From Tectiglobus sp965223355 (GTDB lineage: Bacteria > Pseudomonadota > Alphaproteobacteria > Rhizobiales > Hyphomicrobiaceae), in the NCBI GenBank assembly GCA_965223355.1, contig CBDCWE010000003.1, forward strand, positions 1,054,001 to 1,118,000: a DNA stretch of 64,000 nucleotides, in the 5' to 3' direction. Shown here in pieces: positions 46,439-55,171 of the stretch (positions are counted from its first letter, which is position 1; every line of letters begins with the position of its first letter). Made by a program: the position numbers and the translations under genes. Under the pieces are notes generated by a model. The model saw nothing but the letters and a program-made list of their open reading frames with translations, did not search any database and was not told the DNA's origin.

Positions 46439-47866
46439 ATGCTCGATCTCATCATTCGTGGCGGCAACGTGATCACGCCGCAGGGTCAAGGCCACTACGA
46501 CGTCGCGGTCAAGGGTGAGGCGATCGCGGCGGTTGCAGAGCCGGGCACGTTCGGCGATGACGCCGCCGCTCGGGTGATCGATGCCGGCGGCAAGATTGTC
46601 ATGCCCGGCGGCATCGATCCTCACGTGCACATGCACCACCCCTGGATCAAGCCGGATGGCACGACGTTGACGACGGCCGGACCGGATCAGGTCGGCCGGG
46701 CGGCATTGCATGGCGGCACCACCACGCTGATCGATTTTTCCTATTGGCACCAGGACCAGACCGCACTGCAGGGCATCGAGTCACGGGACCGGGATTTCGC
46801 CGGCCGCAGCTACTGCGACTGGGCCTATCACATCATGTTGCACAGCGAGCCGCCGCACACGTTCACCGGCCAATTGGCGGAGGCAATTCAGGCGGGTTAC
46901 CCGACGCTCAAGATCTTCACAACCAACATCCTGCCAACGCGCACGGGCCGAATGATCGACTTCGGCGACATCTGGGAGGCCTTCCAGGTGCTCGCCCGGG
47001 AAGGCGGTCTCGGGGTCATCCACGCCGAAGACAATGACATTGTCATGCACATGTATGCCAAGCTGATCCGCGAGGACCGAGCCGGGTTCGAAAACCTTGC
47101 CGAAGCGCACAACGCGCTGTCTGAAGACCTCAGCTTCCGCCGCGTCTTGCGGCTCGCGGAAAACGTGCCCGGAACCGCGCTCTACATGATGCATGTCAGT
47201 GCGGCGACCGGGGTTAGGGCGATTGCGGATGCGCGCGCGAAAGGGTTGCCGGTTTACGGCGAGACGCTCCATCAATATATGCTCTACACGGCTGCGGACT
47301 ATCAGCGCCCGAACGGCCAGATCTATCACACCTATCCCTCGCTCAAGTCGGCCGACGACCAGAAGGCGCTATGGGATGGCACGCTGAGCGGCGACATCAA
47401 CTGCGTTGCAACCGATGAACTGTGCTGCACGCTCAAGGAAAAGACGCTGGGCGACCGCATCGACAATACCACCGGTGGCAATGCCGGCGTCGAACCACGG
47501 CTCGGGGTGATGTACACCGAAATGGTCGAGCGGCGCGGCTATTCGCTCAGCCAGTATGTCGATCTGGTTGCGACCAACGCTGCGAAAATCATGGGCCTTT
47601 ATCCGAGGAAGGGCGCTATCGCCGCCGGCAGCGACGCCGACATTACGATCCTGGACCCGACCCGGCGAGGCAAGATTACCGCTGCCAATCTGCACGAGAC
47701 CGACTACACGCCGTGGGAGGGCCACGACATCTTCGCCTGGCCACAAACAACCATCCTGCGTGGCAAGATCATGGTCGAAAACGGTGAACTGCTCGGCCAA
47801 CCCGGCGACGGGCACTACCTCAAGCGCAAGATCCCGTCCGATATTCTTGCCGGCCCAGCGCTATGA
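46439..47866 (+). CDS. Dihydropyrimidinase/D-hydantoinase-type cyclic amidohydrolase
   Basis: A 475-residue dinuclear-zinc TIM-barrel hydrolase that opens hydantoin or dihydropyrimidine rings to N-carbamoyl acids. Metal ligands are all visible: H62 and H64 (GGIDPHVHMH), K158 as the carbamylated lysine (YPTLKIFTT), H195 (GVIHAED), H252 (MMHVSAATG) and D326 (VATDELCC). GGAGG precedes the ATG at 46439. Its stop overlaps the next gene (ATGA). With the M20 N-carbamoylase-type enzyme at 50217 it forms the usual two-step pathway. Confidence 0.93.
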   Translation: MLDLIIRGGNVITPQGQGHYDVAVKGEAIAAVAEPGTFGDDAAARVIDAGGKIVMPGGIDPHVHMHHPWIKPDGTTLTTAGPDQVGRAALHGGTTTLIDFSYWHQDQTALQGIESRDRDFAGRSYCDWAYHIMLHSEPPHTFTGQLAEAIQAGYPTLKIFTTNILPTRTGRMIDFGDIWEAFQVLAREGGLGVIHAEDNDIVMHMYAKLIREDRAGFENLAEAHNALSEDLSFRRVLRLAENVPGTALYMMHVSAATGVRAIADARAKGLPVYGETLHQYMLYTAADYQRPNGQIYHTYPSLKSADDQKALWDGTLSGDINCVATDELCCTLKEKTLGDRIDNTTGGNAGVEPRLGVMYTEMVERRGYSLSQYVDLVATNAAKIMGLYPRKGAIAAGSDADITILDPTRRGKITAANLHETDYTPWEGHDIFAWPQTTILRGKIMVENGELLGQPGDGHYLKRKIPSDILAGPAL

Positions 47867-48180
47867 CGCGCGATCCGGTCCTGATCGCCCTCGCCGACTT
47901 GCTCGAGGCCTCGCTCGCTGTCTGGCGCATCACACCGTCGGTGTCGGTCGAAAGGCGCAGCGATGCGATGATCGGGCTTGTTGGGCGTGGTGAGCTGATC
48001 GTTCGACGGGCCGCCCACGGGCTGCCGTTTCGTTGGGTTGTCAACGTTGACGGACGCAAGCGCACGGCCGCCTCGGTGTCCGGTGTGCTGCGCATCGTGC
48101 GCCAGCACTTCGAGCCGGAGTTTCAACCGCTCACTGTCACGATTGCAGCGCCCGTGCACGAACATCGGGAGCAGACATGA
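47863..48180 (+). CDS. Unknown 105-residue protein between hydantoinase and CobW genes
   Basis: I do not recognise this family. It has no signal peptide, membrane segment or cysteine, and appears to be a compact alpha/beta domain (PSVSVERRSDAMIGLVGRGE, then RRAAHGLPFRWVVNVDGRKR). The gene overlaps the hydantoinase stop by four bases and the CobW-family start by four bases (ATGA both times), so the three are translated together. That linkage makes a role as partner or maturation factor for the hydantoinase plausible, but this is inference. Confidence 0.75.
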   Translation: MTRDPVLIALADLLEASLAVWRITPSVSVERRSDAMIGLVGRGELIVRRAAHGLPFRWVVNVDGRKRTAASVSGVLRIVRQHFEPEFQPLTVTIAAPVHEHREQT

Positions 48181-49205
48181 TCCCGGTTTCGATCCTCACC
48201 GGATATCTCGGCAGCGGCAAGACGACGATTTTGTCGAAGCTGCTCGGCCACCCAGACTTTGCTGACACGGCGGTGATCATAAACGAGTTCGGAGAGATCG
48301 GCCTCGACCATGACTTGATTGAAACCAGCGAAGAAGATCTCGTGACGCTGAAGACGGGTTGTCTTTGCTGCCGCATGCGTGGCGATTTGGTTGCGACGCT
48401 CGATGATCTCTATCGCAAGCGCGCCGCCTGCGAGCTGCCCCATTTCTCTCGCGTCGTGATCGAAACCAGTGGCCTTGCCGACCCCGCTCCGATCCTGCAC
48501 AGCCTGATGATCGACGCTGACATCGCAACACGGTTCGCCCACCCAAATGTTGTCACCGTCGTCGATGCGGTCAACGGCAGCCGCACGTTGGACAACGAGC
48601 ACGAAGCCCAGCGCCAAGTGGCGCTGGCCGATCGCTTGGTGATCACGAAGACCGATCTTGACGGCACGCAAGGCCAAACGCTTGATGCCCGGCTGCGCAC
48701 ACTCAACCAAGCGGCCCCGGTTTCGATTGCAACCTTCGGCGCGATTGACCCGGCCGACGTGGTCGAGCGACCCGCAAACGTCGCGGATCTGCAGCGCACG
48801 GTGTTGGCCGACTTCCTTGGCGACGACCAGCCGACGACGGCTCATTCAGACGGTGAAATATCGACCTTCACATTGCACCGCGAGGAACCGCTGGCGGCGG
48901 CGGCGCTGTCTTTGTTTCTGCAAGCGCTTGGTGATCATTGCGGCACGGATCTGCTGCGCATGAAAGGCCTCGTCGCGGTTGCCGAACGACCGGATCGGCC
49001 CTGCATTATCCATGGCGTCCAACACGTCTTTCATCCGCCGTCGTGGCTGGATCACTGGCCGGGCGATGATCGTCGCTCGCGGATTGTGTTTATCGGCCGG
49101 CGCTTGGATCGCGAATGGATGTCGCGCCTGTTGCGGGCGATTGAGCTGGAAGTGGCCGAAGTATCCGGGAACTCGAAGATCGGCGAAGGGATTGACAGGG
49201 AGTAG
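48177..49205 (+). CDS. CobW/G3E-family GTPase, likely metallochaperone
   Basis: A 342-residue P-loop GTPase. Walker A is GYLGSGKT (residues 9-16), the metal-binding CxCC motif is C62/C64/C65 (GCLCCRMRGDL), ETSGLADPAPI is switch-region sequence and ITKTDL is the guanine-specificity motif. The C-terminal CobW_C domain begins near residue 225. Family members deliver Zn, Co or Fe to enzymes; nitrile hydratase activators of the P47K type also belong here. Tight overlap with the 105-residue gene and hydantoinase suggests it loads zinc into the hydantoinase; serving the nitrile hydratase at 60299 is another possibility. Confidence 0.92.
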   Translation: MIPVSILTGYLGSGKTTILSKLLGHPDFADTAVIINEFGEIGLDHDLIETSEEDLVTLKTGCLCCRMRGDLVATLDDLYRKRAACELPHFSRVVIETSGLADPAPILHSLMIDADIATRFAHPNVVTVVDAVNGSRTLDNEHEAQRQVALADRLVITKTDLDGTQGQTLDARLRTLNQAAPVSIATFGAIDPADVVERPANVADLQRTVLADFLGDDQPTTAHSDGEISTFTLHREEPLAAAALSLFLQALGDHCGTDLLRMKGLVAVAERPDRPCIIHGVQHVFHPPSWLDHWPGDDRRSRIVFIGRRLDREWMSRLLRAIELEVAEVSGNSKIGEGIDRE

Positions 49206-49210
49206 TGGGG

Positions 49211-50215
49211 ATGAGTGCAGCAAACAAGAAGGTGGCCTTCATCGGCACCGGCGGGACGATCTCCTCGATCGGGCGGGATGCCCTCGATCTGATCGATTAC
49301 CCCGACAGCGGCGCCAAGCTCGAAGTCGACCAGCTCATCGAAAAATTCGACCTCGTGCGTCAGGTTGTCGAGCCGGTAGCGATACGATTTCGCGCCGTCG
49401 GCAGCACCGCGATTACGCCCGCGGATTGGCTGGACCTCAACCGTCTCATTACCAGGACCGCCAGCGATGATCCGGACATTGCAGGCTTCGTCGTGACCCA
49501 CGGCACGGCCTCTGCGGAAGAGACCGTCTATTTTCTCAACCTGACGCTCAAAGTTGCACAACCGGTGGTCGTCGTCGGCGCCCAGCGGCCGGCTTCCGGC
49601 ATCAGCACCGATGCCGCGATTAACCTGCTCAACGCCGCACGAACCGCAGCAGATGAGGCATCTCGCGGCATGGGTGCGTTGCTGATGCTCAACGATGAAA
49701 TTCAGGCCGCGCGCGATGTCACCAAAACATCGACGCTGCGCATGCAGACCTTCCGCACGCCTGACTTCGGGGTGCTCGGTCACGTCGACGGCGACGGCGT
49801 CCATTACTATCGTGCGCCCTTGCGCCGGCGGATGCCGGACGTCGAGTTCGATGTCTCACACGTCGCCGAGCTGCCGCGCGTCGACATCGTGCCTTGCTAT
49901 GCCGGTGCCGACGGGACCGCGGTCGAGGCCTTCATTGCGGCCGGTGCCAAAGGCCTGGTCTCGACTGGTTTCGCACCCGGCCTGATGACCCCGGCACAAG
50001 ACGACGCCTTCGACAAGGCAGTCCAGCAAGGCATTGTCGTGGTTCAATCCAACCGTGCTGGTTCCGGCCGTGTCCCGGCCCGCGCCGGGCTGCTGCAGCG
50101 CGGCTTCATCTCAGCCGACACTCTCAACGGACAAAAAGCACGGGTGTTGCTAACCGTGGCGCTGACGAAGACGGCAGAGATCAGCGAACTACGCCGGATC
50201 TTTGCGGAGTACTGA
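49211..50215 (+). CDS. Asparaginase-family amidohydrolase with altered active site
   Basis: A 334-residue protein of the bacterial asparaginase II family. The first catalytic Thr is T16 in GTGGTISS, the second T99 in VTHGTASAEET, and the catalytic Lys is K172 in RDVTKTST. The Asp that normally follows the second Thr (THGTD) is Ala at 100, so part of the usual Thr-Lys-Asp triad and of the substrate amino-group contact is missing. A substrate other than free asparagine is therefore likely, perhaps an N-carbamoyl or other amide from this cluster. No signal peptide, so cytoplasmic. GGGAG precedes the ATG at 49211. Confidence 0.88.
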   Translation: MSAANKKVAFIGTGGTISSIGRDALDLIDYPDSGAKLEVDQLIEKFDLVRQVVEPVAIRFRAVGSTAITPADWLDLNRLITRTASDDPDIAGFVVTHGTASAEETVYFLNLTLKVAQPVVVVGAQRPASGISTDAAINLLNAARTAADEASRGMGALLMLNDEIQAARDVTKTSTLRMQTFRTPDFGVLGHVDGDGVHYYRAPLRRRMPDVEFDVSHVAELPRVDIVPCYAGADGTAVEAFIAAGAKGLVSTGFAPGLMTPAQDDAFDKAVQQGIVVVQSNRAGSGRVPARAGLLQRGFISADTLNGQKARVLLTVALTKTAEISELRRIFAEY

Positions 50216-50216
50216 G

Positions 50217-51503
50217 ATGGCTCTCACCGCCTCCGACATTGCTGCCGGCGTTCGGAGCCAAAGGTCGTACGTCGACACCCTATTCGAGGAGCTACGTGCC
50301 GGCAGCGCCGATATCGAAGGCGTGACGCGCGATACCTTCGGCGCCGGCGAGCAGTTTGCCTATGGCGTGATCGAGGCGCGCGCGCACGAGGCCGGCCTCG
50401 AAACGGAGTGGGACCATGGCGCCAACCTCTATCTGCATCTTGCCGGACGTGACCGCAAGCTGCCGCGCGTTATGTTCGGTTCGCATCTCGATTCCGTCAG
50501 GCGCGGCGGCAACTACGACGGGGCGGCCGGCGTAGTCGCCGGCCTGGTTGCGCAACGGGCCTTGCAGGCGCTCGGGATTACGCCGGCCTGCGACGTCACG
50601 ACAATGGCGATCCGCGCCGAGGAAAGCGTCTGGTTCCAGGTCTCGTATATCGGCAGCCGCACCGCGTTCGGTGTGCTGCCGGATGGTGCGCTTGCGGCCC
50701 GCCGGGTCGATACAGGTCGGACGCTCGGCGAACACATGGCTGAGTGTGGCGCGGATGTCGAAGCCGTTGCGCGCGGCGCTGCGTTTCTGCAAGCAGACGA
50801 TATTCGCGCGTTCGTCGAGTTGCACATCGAACAGGCGCCGCAGCTGATCGAAGCGGGCTTCGCCTGCGCCGTTGGCACGGGCGTGCCGGGCAACTTCCGC
50901 TACCCCGACATTCACATCCGGGGTGAATACGCCCACGTCGGCCTGCCGCGGCGATTTCGCAAGGATGCGGCCCTTGCGGCCAGTGACTTTGCGATCGGCC
51001 TCGATCGGATCTGGAAGGCAAACGACGATGCCGGCCGCGGTATGGCATTTACCATTGGTCGCTTTCACACCAACGCCGATGCCCATGCGCTAACGATCGT
51101 GCCCGGTGAAATGTTCCTGAGCCTCGACGTTCGGGCCGACGATGCCGCCCACCTCGGCGCCCTCGAAGACGAGGTCATCGCGCTGACCCGTCGGATCGAG
51201 ACGGACCGCGGCGTGACCATTGATCTCGGTGCACGCACGAGCGCCGACGTCGCACCTTCGTCACCCGCGATCGTCACCGGCTTGACATCCGCCGCAGCGC
51301 AGGTCTCGGTCCCGACAATGCTGTTGCCAAGCCCGGCCTCGCACGATGCCGCGACGTTCACGGTTGCTGGCGTACCGACGGCGATGATGTTCGTTCGCAA
51401 CGACAACGGCAGCCACAACCCGCACGAGGCGATGGCAACCGATGATTTTCTCGATGCCGTCACGGTGATGACGGCGTGGCTCATCGAACAGGTCCAAGAC
51501 TGA
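50217..51503 (+). CDS. M20-family Zn-dependent amidohydrolase (N-carbamoyl-amino-acid hydrolase/allantoate amidohydrolase type)
   Basis: A 428-residue dizinc enzyme of the AmaB/HyuC/AllC group. Zinc and catalytic residues lie in GSHLDSVRRGGNYDGAAGV, RAEESVWF (the EE pair), VELHIEQAP and GSHNPHEAM. Members hydrolyse N-carbamoyl amino acids, beta-ureidopropionate or allantoate, releasing CO2 and ammonia. GGAG precedes the ATG at 50217, two bases after the asparaginase-like gene. Next to a hydantoinase the carbamoylase reaction is most likely. An allantoate role for the distant puuE-allE-allA set cannot be excluded. Confidence 0.92.
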   Translation: MALTASDIAAGVRSQRSYVDTLFEELRAGSADIEGVTRDTFGAGEQFAYGVIEARAHEAGLETEWDHGANLYLHLAGRDRKLPRVMFGSHLDSVRRGGNYDGAAGVVAGLVAQRALQALGITPACDVTTMAIRAEESVWFQVSYIGSRTAFGVLPDGALAARRVDTGRTLGEHMAECGADVEAVARGAAFLQADDIRAFVELHIEQAPQLIEAGFACAVGTGVPGNFRYPDIHIRGEYAHVGLPRRFRKDAALAASDFAIGLDRIWKANDDAGRGMAFTIGRFHTNADAHALTIVPGEMFLSLDVRADDAAHLGALEDEVIALTRRIETDRGVTIDLGARTSADVAPSSPAIVTGLTSAAAQVSVPTMLLPSPASHDAATFTVAGVPTAMMFVRNDNGSHNPHEAMATDDFLDAVTVMTAWLIEQVQD

Positions 51504-51542
51504 GTGAACACGCTTTAGGGCGACCACAGGGGAAGCAAGCCG

Positions 51543-51857
51543 ATGATCGTCAACGTACGAACCTACACACTGGTTGCAAGGAAGATGCCGCAGTATCTGA
51601 AACTGTTTGAGGAACTGGCGTTGCCGGCAACCCAGCGCCACGGGATGAAGCTTATGGGTTACTATTCGAGCGTCATCGGGCCGCAAAACCAGGTGGTTCA
51701 TCTCTGGCAGTATGACAGCCTGGCAGACATGGAAGCCAAACGCGCGGCGCGCGATCAAGATCCCGGCTGGAAGGAGTTTCTGTCGCAAACCGAAGGCCTC
51801 ATCCTTTTGCAGGAAGACAAAGTCATGAAGCCGGCGGCGTTTTCACCAGTGCGATAG
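51543..51857 (+). CDS. NIPSNAP-family protein
   Basis: A 104-residue ferredoxin-fold (dimeric alpha/beta barrel) protein. The NIPSNAP pattern is clear: VNVRTYTLVARKMPQYLKLF at the start, LMGYYSSVIGPQNQVVHLWQ in the middle and YDSLADMEAKRAARDQDPGW after it. Family members are often found in catabolic clusters, and a few are monooxygenases or bind small ligands; the function is not established. AGGGGAAGC precedes the ATG. It closes the hydantoinase gene run. Confidence 0.88.
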   Translation: MIVNVRTYTLVARKMPQYLKLFEELALPATQRHGMKLMGYYSSVIGPQNQVVHLWQYDSLADMEAKRAARDQDPGWKEFLSQTEGLILLQEDKVMKPAAFSPVR

Positions 51858-52218
51858 CGAATGCGGCCCATGGGCGGGCGCTGCGAGCGCACACTTTCCC
51901 GGCAGCCCCGGCTTCGTCCCGTTTGCCCGGCGTTGGCCAGAGACATCAGCGCGCGATGCAAAGACGACGTCGGCTGCTCGGCGCCGGTCGGGCTTGGTTT
52001 GAAAGTTTACTTATCGGGCGTCGGACCTGCAATTGGCGCCGTTCCGCTGCGGCGAATCTGGTCCGACGATCCAACCATCCGCCCGCAACGGTGGGCGGTG
52101 GTGATGAGAACTATCCGGGGCCGGATGGGCTTTGGCGTTCCACTGGGTCGGCGAGTGTGGTCCAATTCTTGAAAGAGTTCGCAAGGACTCGAAAGGGTTC
52201 GATGGAGGAGCAGCAGCC
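51858..52218. other. Intergenic region upstream of the SDR gene
   Basis: 361 bases without a supported gene; an open frame runs into the SDR gene from 52132 but has no family similarity before 52219. GGAGGAG precedes the SDR ATG. Confidence 0.4.
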
Positions 52219-52980
52219 ATGCGATTTCAAGACAAGGGCGTTGTCATAACGGGAGCAGGAAGCGGCATTGGCCGCGCGTGTGCGTTCGAATTCGCCGGCG
52301 AAGGTGCCACCGTTGCCTGTTCGGATATCGATCTCGATACGGCGACGCGGACTGCCGAGGAGATCAACAAGCGTGGCGGGCGTGGCCATGCATTCGCTCT
52401 GGATACCACCGATCCGGCCGCGGTCACCGATTTCTTCGCGACCGCCGAGGACCGGCTCGGCGGCCTCGATGTGCTCGTCAACAGCGCCGGCGTGCGTGAG
52501 ATCGAGCCGGTCGTCGATCTGGCCTACGAACAATGGTGCCGGGTGATCGACGTCAACATCACCGGCGTTTTCCTGTGCTCACAGGCTTTCGTGCGCCGGG
52601 TTCTGCCACGGAGCAAAGCGGCGGCGATCGTCAATCTCGCATCAACGCTCGGGCTAACGGCCGCGCCCAACCGGCCCGCCTATACCGCCTCAAAGCATGC
52701 CGTCGTCGGGCTGACGAAGGAGATGGGGTTGGAATTCGGCGAGACCGGTATCCGGGTCAACGCGGTCGGCCCCGGCGTGACGCGCACGGCGCTGACGGAG
52801 CGCTATTTTCAAGATGCCGACATGGCCAACGTTGTGCGCTCGATCCACGCCATGAACCGGTGGGGCGAGGCCAAGGAAATCGCCCGCGCCATATTGTTTC
52901 TCGCTTCCGACGAAGCAAGTTTCATTACCGGCGTGACGCTGCCGGTCGACGGCGGCTGGCTCGCCGGCAAGAAAATGTAG
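52219..52980 (+). CDS. Short-chain dehydrogenase/reductase (SDR)
   Basis: A 253-residue NAD(P)-dependent classical SDR. The cofactor motif is TGAGSGIGRA (residues 10-19), the acidic residue after beta-2 (CSDIDLDT) favours NAD, NSAGV is the structural motif, and the catalytic Ser, Tyr and Lys are in NLASTLGLTAAPNRPAYTASK. The end LPVDGGWLAGKKM is typical. The substrate is unknown. Its TAG stop lies at the left edge of an R2 repeat. Confidence 0.93.
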   Translation: MRFQDKGVVITGAGSGIGRACAFEFAGEGATVACSDIDLDTATRTAEEINKRGGRGHAFALDTTDPAAVTDFFATAEDRLGGLDVLVNSAGVREIEPVVDLAYEQWCRVIDVNITGVFLCSQAFVRRVLPRSKAAAIVNLASTLGLTAAPNRPAYTASKHAVVGLTKEMGLEFGETGIRVNAVGPGVTRTALTERYFQDADMANVVRSIHAMNRWGEAKEIARAILFLASDEASFITGVTLPVDGGWLAGKKM

Positions 52981-52987
52981 GTCTGTG

Positions 52988-53148
52988 TTCGGGGTCCAGG
53001 GGATCATCCCCTGGTCGGGGTGTTTGAGGGGCTGAAAGCCCCTCAAGGATCGCCGCACAGCGGCGATATGTTAAGGGCTCTGCCCTTAACGATCCCGCCA
53101 AAGAGCATTGCCCTTTGGAAACCCGTGACATGTTCAGAGGATCCCTAG
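52988..53148. repeat. R2 repeat, copy b
   Basis: Five hairpins in the same order as copy a, ending TTCAGAGGATCCCTAG. The right-hand CTAG contains the stop codon of the convergent dioxygenase gene. The left terminus is decayed but starts within a few bases of the SDR stop. Confidence 0.9.
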
Positions 53149-54011
53149 GCCGCCGCCGGTCGCGTTTCATCGCGCACCTGGGTACGGTGCAGCAAGCGGC
53201 GCTGATCGGGATCAAGTTGATTGCGCCGATGCAACGTGCAGCGGTTGTCCCAGATCACGAGATCGCCCGGCCGCCACTGTTGCACCCAGACATGCTCGCC
53301 GTTCTGAATGTGAGCCCATAGGTCATCGAGCAGCGCATCGCTATCACCAGCCGAAAGCCCGACAATCCACGCATTCGGCCGACGACCGAGATAAAGCGCG
53401 GTGCGGCCGGTATCGGCATGGCGCACGGCGAGCGGGTGGACGGCGCCGGGGCGCTCCTCGTTGGTGTAGCTCTCGTTGAGGCCGGCACGCAGCTGACCGG
53501 CGGAATTGCGCGTCGCATCGTGTTTGCACTTGAGCCCGCCAATGCGCTGCTTGAGATCATCGGGCAGCGTTTCGTAGGCGGCGTAGAGATTATAAAATTC
53601 CGTATTGCCGCCGGTCGCCGGCGTTTCGATGGCATAGAGCAGGCTCGCCTTGGGCGGCAGCTCGTTGTAGCTCATGTCCTGATGCCAAACCAACTCCGAG
53701 TTGCCGAGTCCGCCGATCGGTTTGCCGTCCGCGATGATATTGGACATCACGGCGATCTTCTTGTGAGTGTGCTTGTACGGCGTGTTGGCGGCACGCACCG
53801 GCGCATCATCAAGCTCGCCGAAACAGGCCGAGAACCGGATCAACGCTTCATCGTCCAACCTTTGCCCGCGCAACCGAATGACGAGATGATCGTTCCAGGC
53901 CTTGTAGACTTGCCGGAATGTCTCCGCGCTCAGTTCCCGGCTGAGATCGATACCGGAAACATCGGCGCCCAATGCTGCACCTGTCGGTGTCACCGCAATC
54001 TGATCAGTCAT
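53145..54011 (-). CDS. TauD/TfdA-family Fe(II)/2-oxoglutarate dioxygenase, copy 1
   Basis: A 288-residue oxygenase. The iron ligands are H110 and D112 in LVWHQDMSYNELPP and the distal His in IWDNRCTLHRRN, with the 2-oxoglutarate-binding Arg in RRLLHRTQVRDE. The ATG at 54011 has GAGGATG upstream, so the long open frame extending into the neighbouring gene is not real. Family members hydroxylate taurine, alkylsulfonates, chlorophenoxyacids and other small acids. Ten bases downstream of a second TauD-type gene and 3' end bordered by an R2 repeat that supplies its stop codon. Confidence 0.92.
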   Translation of the reverse strand: MTDQIAVTPTGAALGADVSGIDLSRELSAETFRQVYKAWNDHLVIRLRGQRLDDEALIRFSACFGELDDAPVRAANTPYKHTHKKIAVMSNIIADGKPIGGLGNSELVWHQDMSYNELPPKASLLYAIETPATGGNTEFYNLYAAYETLPDDLKQRIGGLKCKHDATRNSAGQLRAGLNESYTNEERPGAVHPLAVRHADTGRTALYLGRRPNAWIVGLSAGDSDALLDDLWAHIQNGEHVWVQQWRPGDLVIWDNRCTLHRRNQLDPDQRRLLHRTQVRDETRPAAA

Positions 54012-54021
54012 TGTTGCATCC

Positions 54022-54909
54022 TCAGTAGGGCACCGTACCGCGCACAACCGTGCGATGCAGAATGCGGCGGTGCGCGGCCATCTCATAGTTGTCGTCGGCG
54101 CGGTGCAGCAGGCAGCGGTTGTCCCACATGCACAAATCGCCACGGCTCCATTCGTGGCGAAAGACGTTGGCGGCGACCGTTGCTTGCTCAAGCAGATCAT
54201 TCAACAACGCCCGGCCTTCTTCGAACGCCATGCCTTCGACGTGAGAGGTGTGAATGCCGATATAGAGGCATTTGCGACCGGTGTCGGGATGCGTGCGAAC
54301 AAGCGGATGGGTGACCGGCGGTCGCTCGCGCTTTTCAGCATCGCTGGCAGGTTTGTTGCCGGAGTTGATGCGACTTTGCTCCCAGCTGTGGACCACCCGC
54401 AGGTCCGCGACCGCGGCCTTCATGTCGTCGCTCAATGCATCGTAGGCGCGGTACATGTTGCAAAACAACGTATCCCCGCCGTGCGGCGGCACCTCGATCG
54501 CAAGCAGCAACGTCGCGAGCGATGGCACGTCATGGTAGGACTTGTCGGTGTGCCAGTAGTAGTTGCCGGTGCTGTGCGGTTTGGCGGTTGGGTTGCCATC
54601 CTTGTCGAGATTGTTGACGACATGAACCAATGGCAGTTTTTCCCCATTCGCCAACCGGGCGACGTGCTCTTCGATTTCACCGAAGTTCAGCGTGAAGGCG
54701 TGCTGGGCCTGAGGCGACAGGTTCTGATTGCGGAACACCAGCAGGTGATGCTCGAGAAACGCCTCAAGGATTGCAGCCCTATCGTCAGGTGACAGCGGCT
54801 TGGAAAGATCGATGCCCGCGACCTCGGCAGCCATGACATCCGATAATCGAGTGATCGAAACCCCGACCGCGTTGTCATTGTCAGCGGTTCGAAGTGCAGG
54901 CTCGGCCAT
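54022..54909 (-). CDS. TauD/TfdA-family Fe(II)/2-oxoglutarate dioxygenase, copy 2
   Basis: A 295-residue oxygenase with iron ligands H120 and D122 in YYWHTDKSYHDVPS and a distal His in MWDNRCLLHRADD, and the cosubstrate Arg in HRRILHRTVVRG. GGAGGAAAAC precedes the ATG. It is first in a two-gene transcript with copy 1, to which it is clearly related but well diverged, so this is not a recent duplication. Two such enzymes in tandem may act in sequence or form a mixed oligomer; that is inference. Confidence 0.92.
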   Translation of the reverse strand: MAEPALRTADNDNAVGVSITRLSDVMAAEVAGIDLSKPLSPDDRAAILEAFLEHHLLVFRNQNLSPQAQHAFTLNFGEIEEHVARLANGEKLPLVHVVNNLDKDGNPTAKPHSTGNYYWHTDKSYHDVPSLATLLLAIEVPPHGGDTLFCNMYRAYDALSDDMKAAVADLRVVHSWEQSRINSGNKPASDAEKRERPPVTHPLVRTHPDTGRKCLYIGIHTSHVEGMAFEEGRALLNDLLEQATVAANVFRHEWSRGDLCMWDNRCLLHRADDNYEMAAHRRILHRTVVRGTVPY

Positions 54910-54976
54910 GTTTTCCTCCGCAACGCACTGATACCCTCATCTACCCTCACATCGCTAATTCTTCGTCGCGATCAGT

Positions 54977-55059
54977 CTAGATCATCGTGCTTTAAGTTGG
55001 AACCGCAATAGCGGTTCCAACTTAAAGCACGATGATCTCCACTTTAGAGGCGAGCAACT
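54977..55059. repeat. R1 repeat, copy f (hairpin A, truncated)
   Basis: Starts at CTAG (54977) with a fully paired hairpin A, continues to CGAGCAACTC and then stops before hairpin B. It lies in the divergent promoter gap between the dioxygenase pair and the ThDP enzyme. Confidence 0.88.
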
Positions 55060-55171
55060 CGCCCGGTGCGAGGAAATCAGATTGGCGATGCCTGACGCCC
55101 TATCTCGCCGGGGGCGCGGCAATGCTATGATGTTTGCAAACCCTCACACACCACATAAATCGGAGCAACCA

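Noticed and set aside
52690..53058. Small frame with MRRSLRGFQPLKHPDQG-type product
   Set aside because: Generated by the R2 hairpin sequence; also seen at 58297 and 60028. No ribosome-binding site.
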